Assembly: GCA_900754695.1 (NCBI GenBank)
Contig: CAAEDU010000123.1
Span: forward strand, 1-23,545
Length of the DNA stretch: 23,545 nucleotides
Reading direction: 5' to 3'
Source: Clostridia bacterium
GTDB taxonomy: Bacteria > Bacillota > Clostridia > Christensenellales > CAG-917
The translations under genes and the position numbers were made by a program. The notes beneath the pieces were generated by a model. The model was not told the DNA's origin. It saw nothing but the letters and a program-made list of their open reading frames with translations, and ran no database searches. Shown here one piece after another: positions 21,684 through 23,545 of this stretch. How positions within the stretch are numbered: position 1 is the stretch's first letter; each line of letters starts with the position of its first letter.

Positions 21684-22076
21684 TTACACGATGGATGTCC
21701 ACGTCCCGCCCACGACCAGGTTGGAAAGCCCGGACAGCACGTAGTCGATGCCGAACAACACCACGAAGAACACGACGACCACCACCAGCACGACTGCGGT
21801 GGATTTGACAACGTCTTTGCCCTTGGGCCAAGTGACCTTTTTGAGCTCCGAGACTATGCCCTTCAGCCCCTTCCACATCCTCTTGAAGATGTTGGGCTTG
21901 TCGGACTTGGTCTTGGCGGTCTTTTTGACCTTCTTGTCTGCCGGAGCCTTTTCCTGCTGCTGAGCGGCGCTCTCGTCGTAGGCGACGGGCTTCTCCAGCT
22001 CACCGGGCACACGCCCGCGCATCTTGCTCTCGGTAGTCCCGGACATAGAGTTGTTATCCGGCGTTTTCTTTGCCAT
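21684..22076 (-). CDS. secE: Preprotein translocase subunit SecE
   Basis: The protein has 130 residues. The conserved SecE part is at the C-terminus: FKRMWKGLKGIVSELKKVTWP, then PKGKDVVKSTAVVLVVVVVFF and a single membrane helix (about 90-115). SecE clamps SecY in the translocon. The first 65 residues form a charged, low-complexity cytosolic extension longer than in minimal SecE proteins of about 60 residues. The start at 22076 has GGGAGG 5 nt upstream and is preferred over an ATG 60 nt earlier that overlaps the rpmG end. Confidence 0.95.
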   Translation of the reverse strand: MAKKTPDNNSMSGTTESKMRGRVPGELEKPVAYDESAAQQQEKAPADKKVKKTAKTKSDKPNIFKRMWKGLKGIVSELKKVTWPKGKDVVKSTAVVLVVVVVFFVVLFGIDYVLSGLSNLVVGGTWTSIV

Positions 22077-22090
22077 ATTGCCTCCCGACC

Positions 22091-22255
22091 TTACTTGGTC
22101 TCTCTGTGCAAGGTGTGTTTTTTGCAGAATCTGCAATACTTCTGAAGCTCCATCCTGTCGGGATGCTTCTGCTTATTCTTTTTGAGGTTATAGTTGCGCT
22201 GTTTGCACTCGGTGCAAGCGAGCGTGATCCTCACACGTGCTCCTTTCTGAGCCAT
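22091..22255 (-). CDS. rpmG: 50S ribosomal protein L33
   Basis: The protein has 54 residues. RITLACTECKQRNYNLKKNK is diagnostic, and CTEC plus CRFC give the four cysteines of the zinc-binding (C+) L33 form. AAAGGAGG lies 7 nt ahead of the ATG at 22255; an upstream ATG at 22300 lacks such a site. It stands between tuf and secE, a common arrangement. The 91 nt separating it from tuf contain a 6-bp stem GGTCGC/GCGGCC but no tRNA gene. Confidence 0.95.
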   Translation of the reverse strand: MAQKGARVRITLACTECKQRNYNLKKNKQKHPDRMELQKYCRFCKKHTLHRETK

Positions 22256-22346
22256 TTTTGTGCCTCCTTTCGTGCTCCGTCTCACAGGCATACCCTGCAC
22301 GGCCGCTCAGGCGACCGCGCAGAGTAACGCTTGTTTGAAAGAACAC

Positions 22347-23545
<1,199 letters not shown>

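Overview
The window is GC-rich, densely packed bacterial DNA. A Gram-positive Clostridia-type Firmicute is the best fit: there is a SpoIIQ-like membrane M23 protein, a DUF1540 cysteine-rich protein, a TasA/SipW-like pair, a Firmicutes-style L10 leader, and sigma-A promoters close to TTGACA/TATAAT. No genus can be named from sequence alone. There are no rRNA or tRNA genes, no CRISPR array and no intact insertion sequence.

Layout. Positions 1-332 carry no gene but hold two adjacent copies of a stem-loop element next to an unexplained structured stretch. Positions 333-6966 (minus) form one tightly coupled five-gene operon: a class I adenylate-forming (acyl-CoA synthetase-like) enzyme, a GlpA-like FAD oxidoreductase with a BON-like N-terminus and a C-terminal [2Fe-2S] domain, a GlpB-like FAD/NAD(P) oxidoreductase, a DUF1667 cysteine protein, and an FAD enzyme closely resembling alkylglycerone-phosphate synthase (AGPS). 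Together they suggest oxidation of glycerol 3-phosphate to dihydroxyacetone phosphate, linked to activation of an acid and possibly to ether-lipid chemistry. Divergent from this operon is the SpoIIQ-like gene (7110-7763, plus), which ends at a strong terminator. A sodium:solute symporter follows (7917-9524, minus). Next is a NagD-type HAD phosphatase with a degenerate glycerol-1-phosphate-dehydrogenase-like protein (9744-11705, minus), then the operon rplI-trmN6-rsmI (11929-13873, minus).

The middle part contains a DUF1540 gene (plus), a Wzy/WaaL-type O-antigen ligase family membrane protein (minus), a DNA-deoxyinosine glycosylase family gene (plus) whose ATG falls at its predicted transcription start, and a TasA-like secreted protein coupled to a divergent SipW-like signal peptidase (minus). 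Two bidirectional hairpin terminators separate the convergent pairs.

The right end (18772-23545, minus) is a translation-machinery block in the order tuf (cut by the window edge), rpmG, secE, nusG, rplK, rplA, then a separate promoter and L10 leader, rplJ, rplL. It stops at a terminator after rplL, and rpoB is not next. The region therefore mixes a conserved core with lineage-specific operons. The least ordinary parts are the AGPS/Glp/adenylating operon, the tandem stem-loop elements, the two apparently leaderless genes, and the TasA/SipW-like pair with its mosaic base composition.
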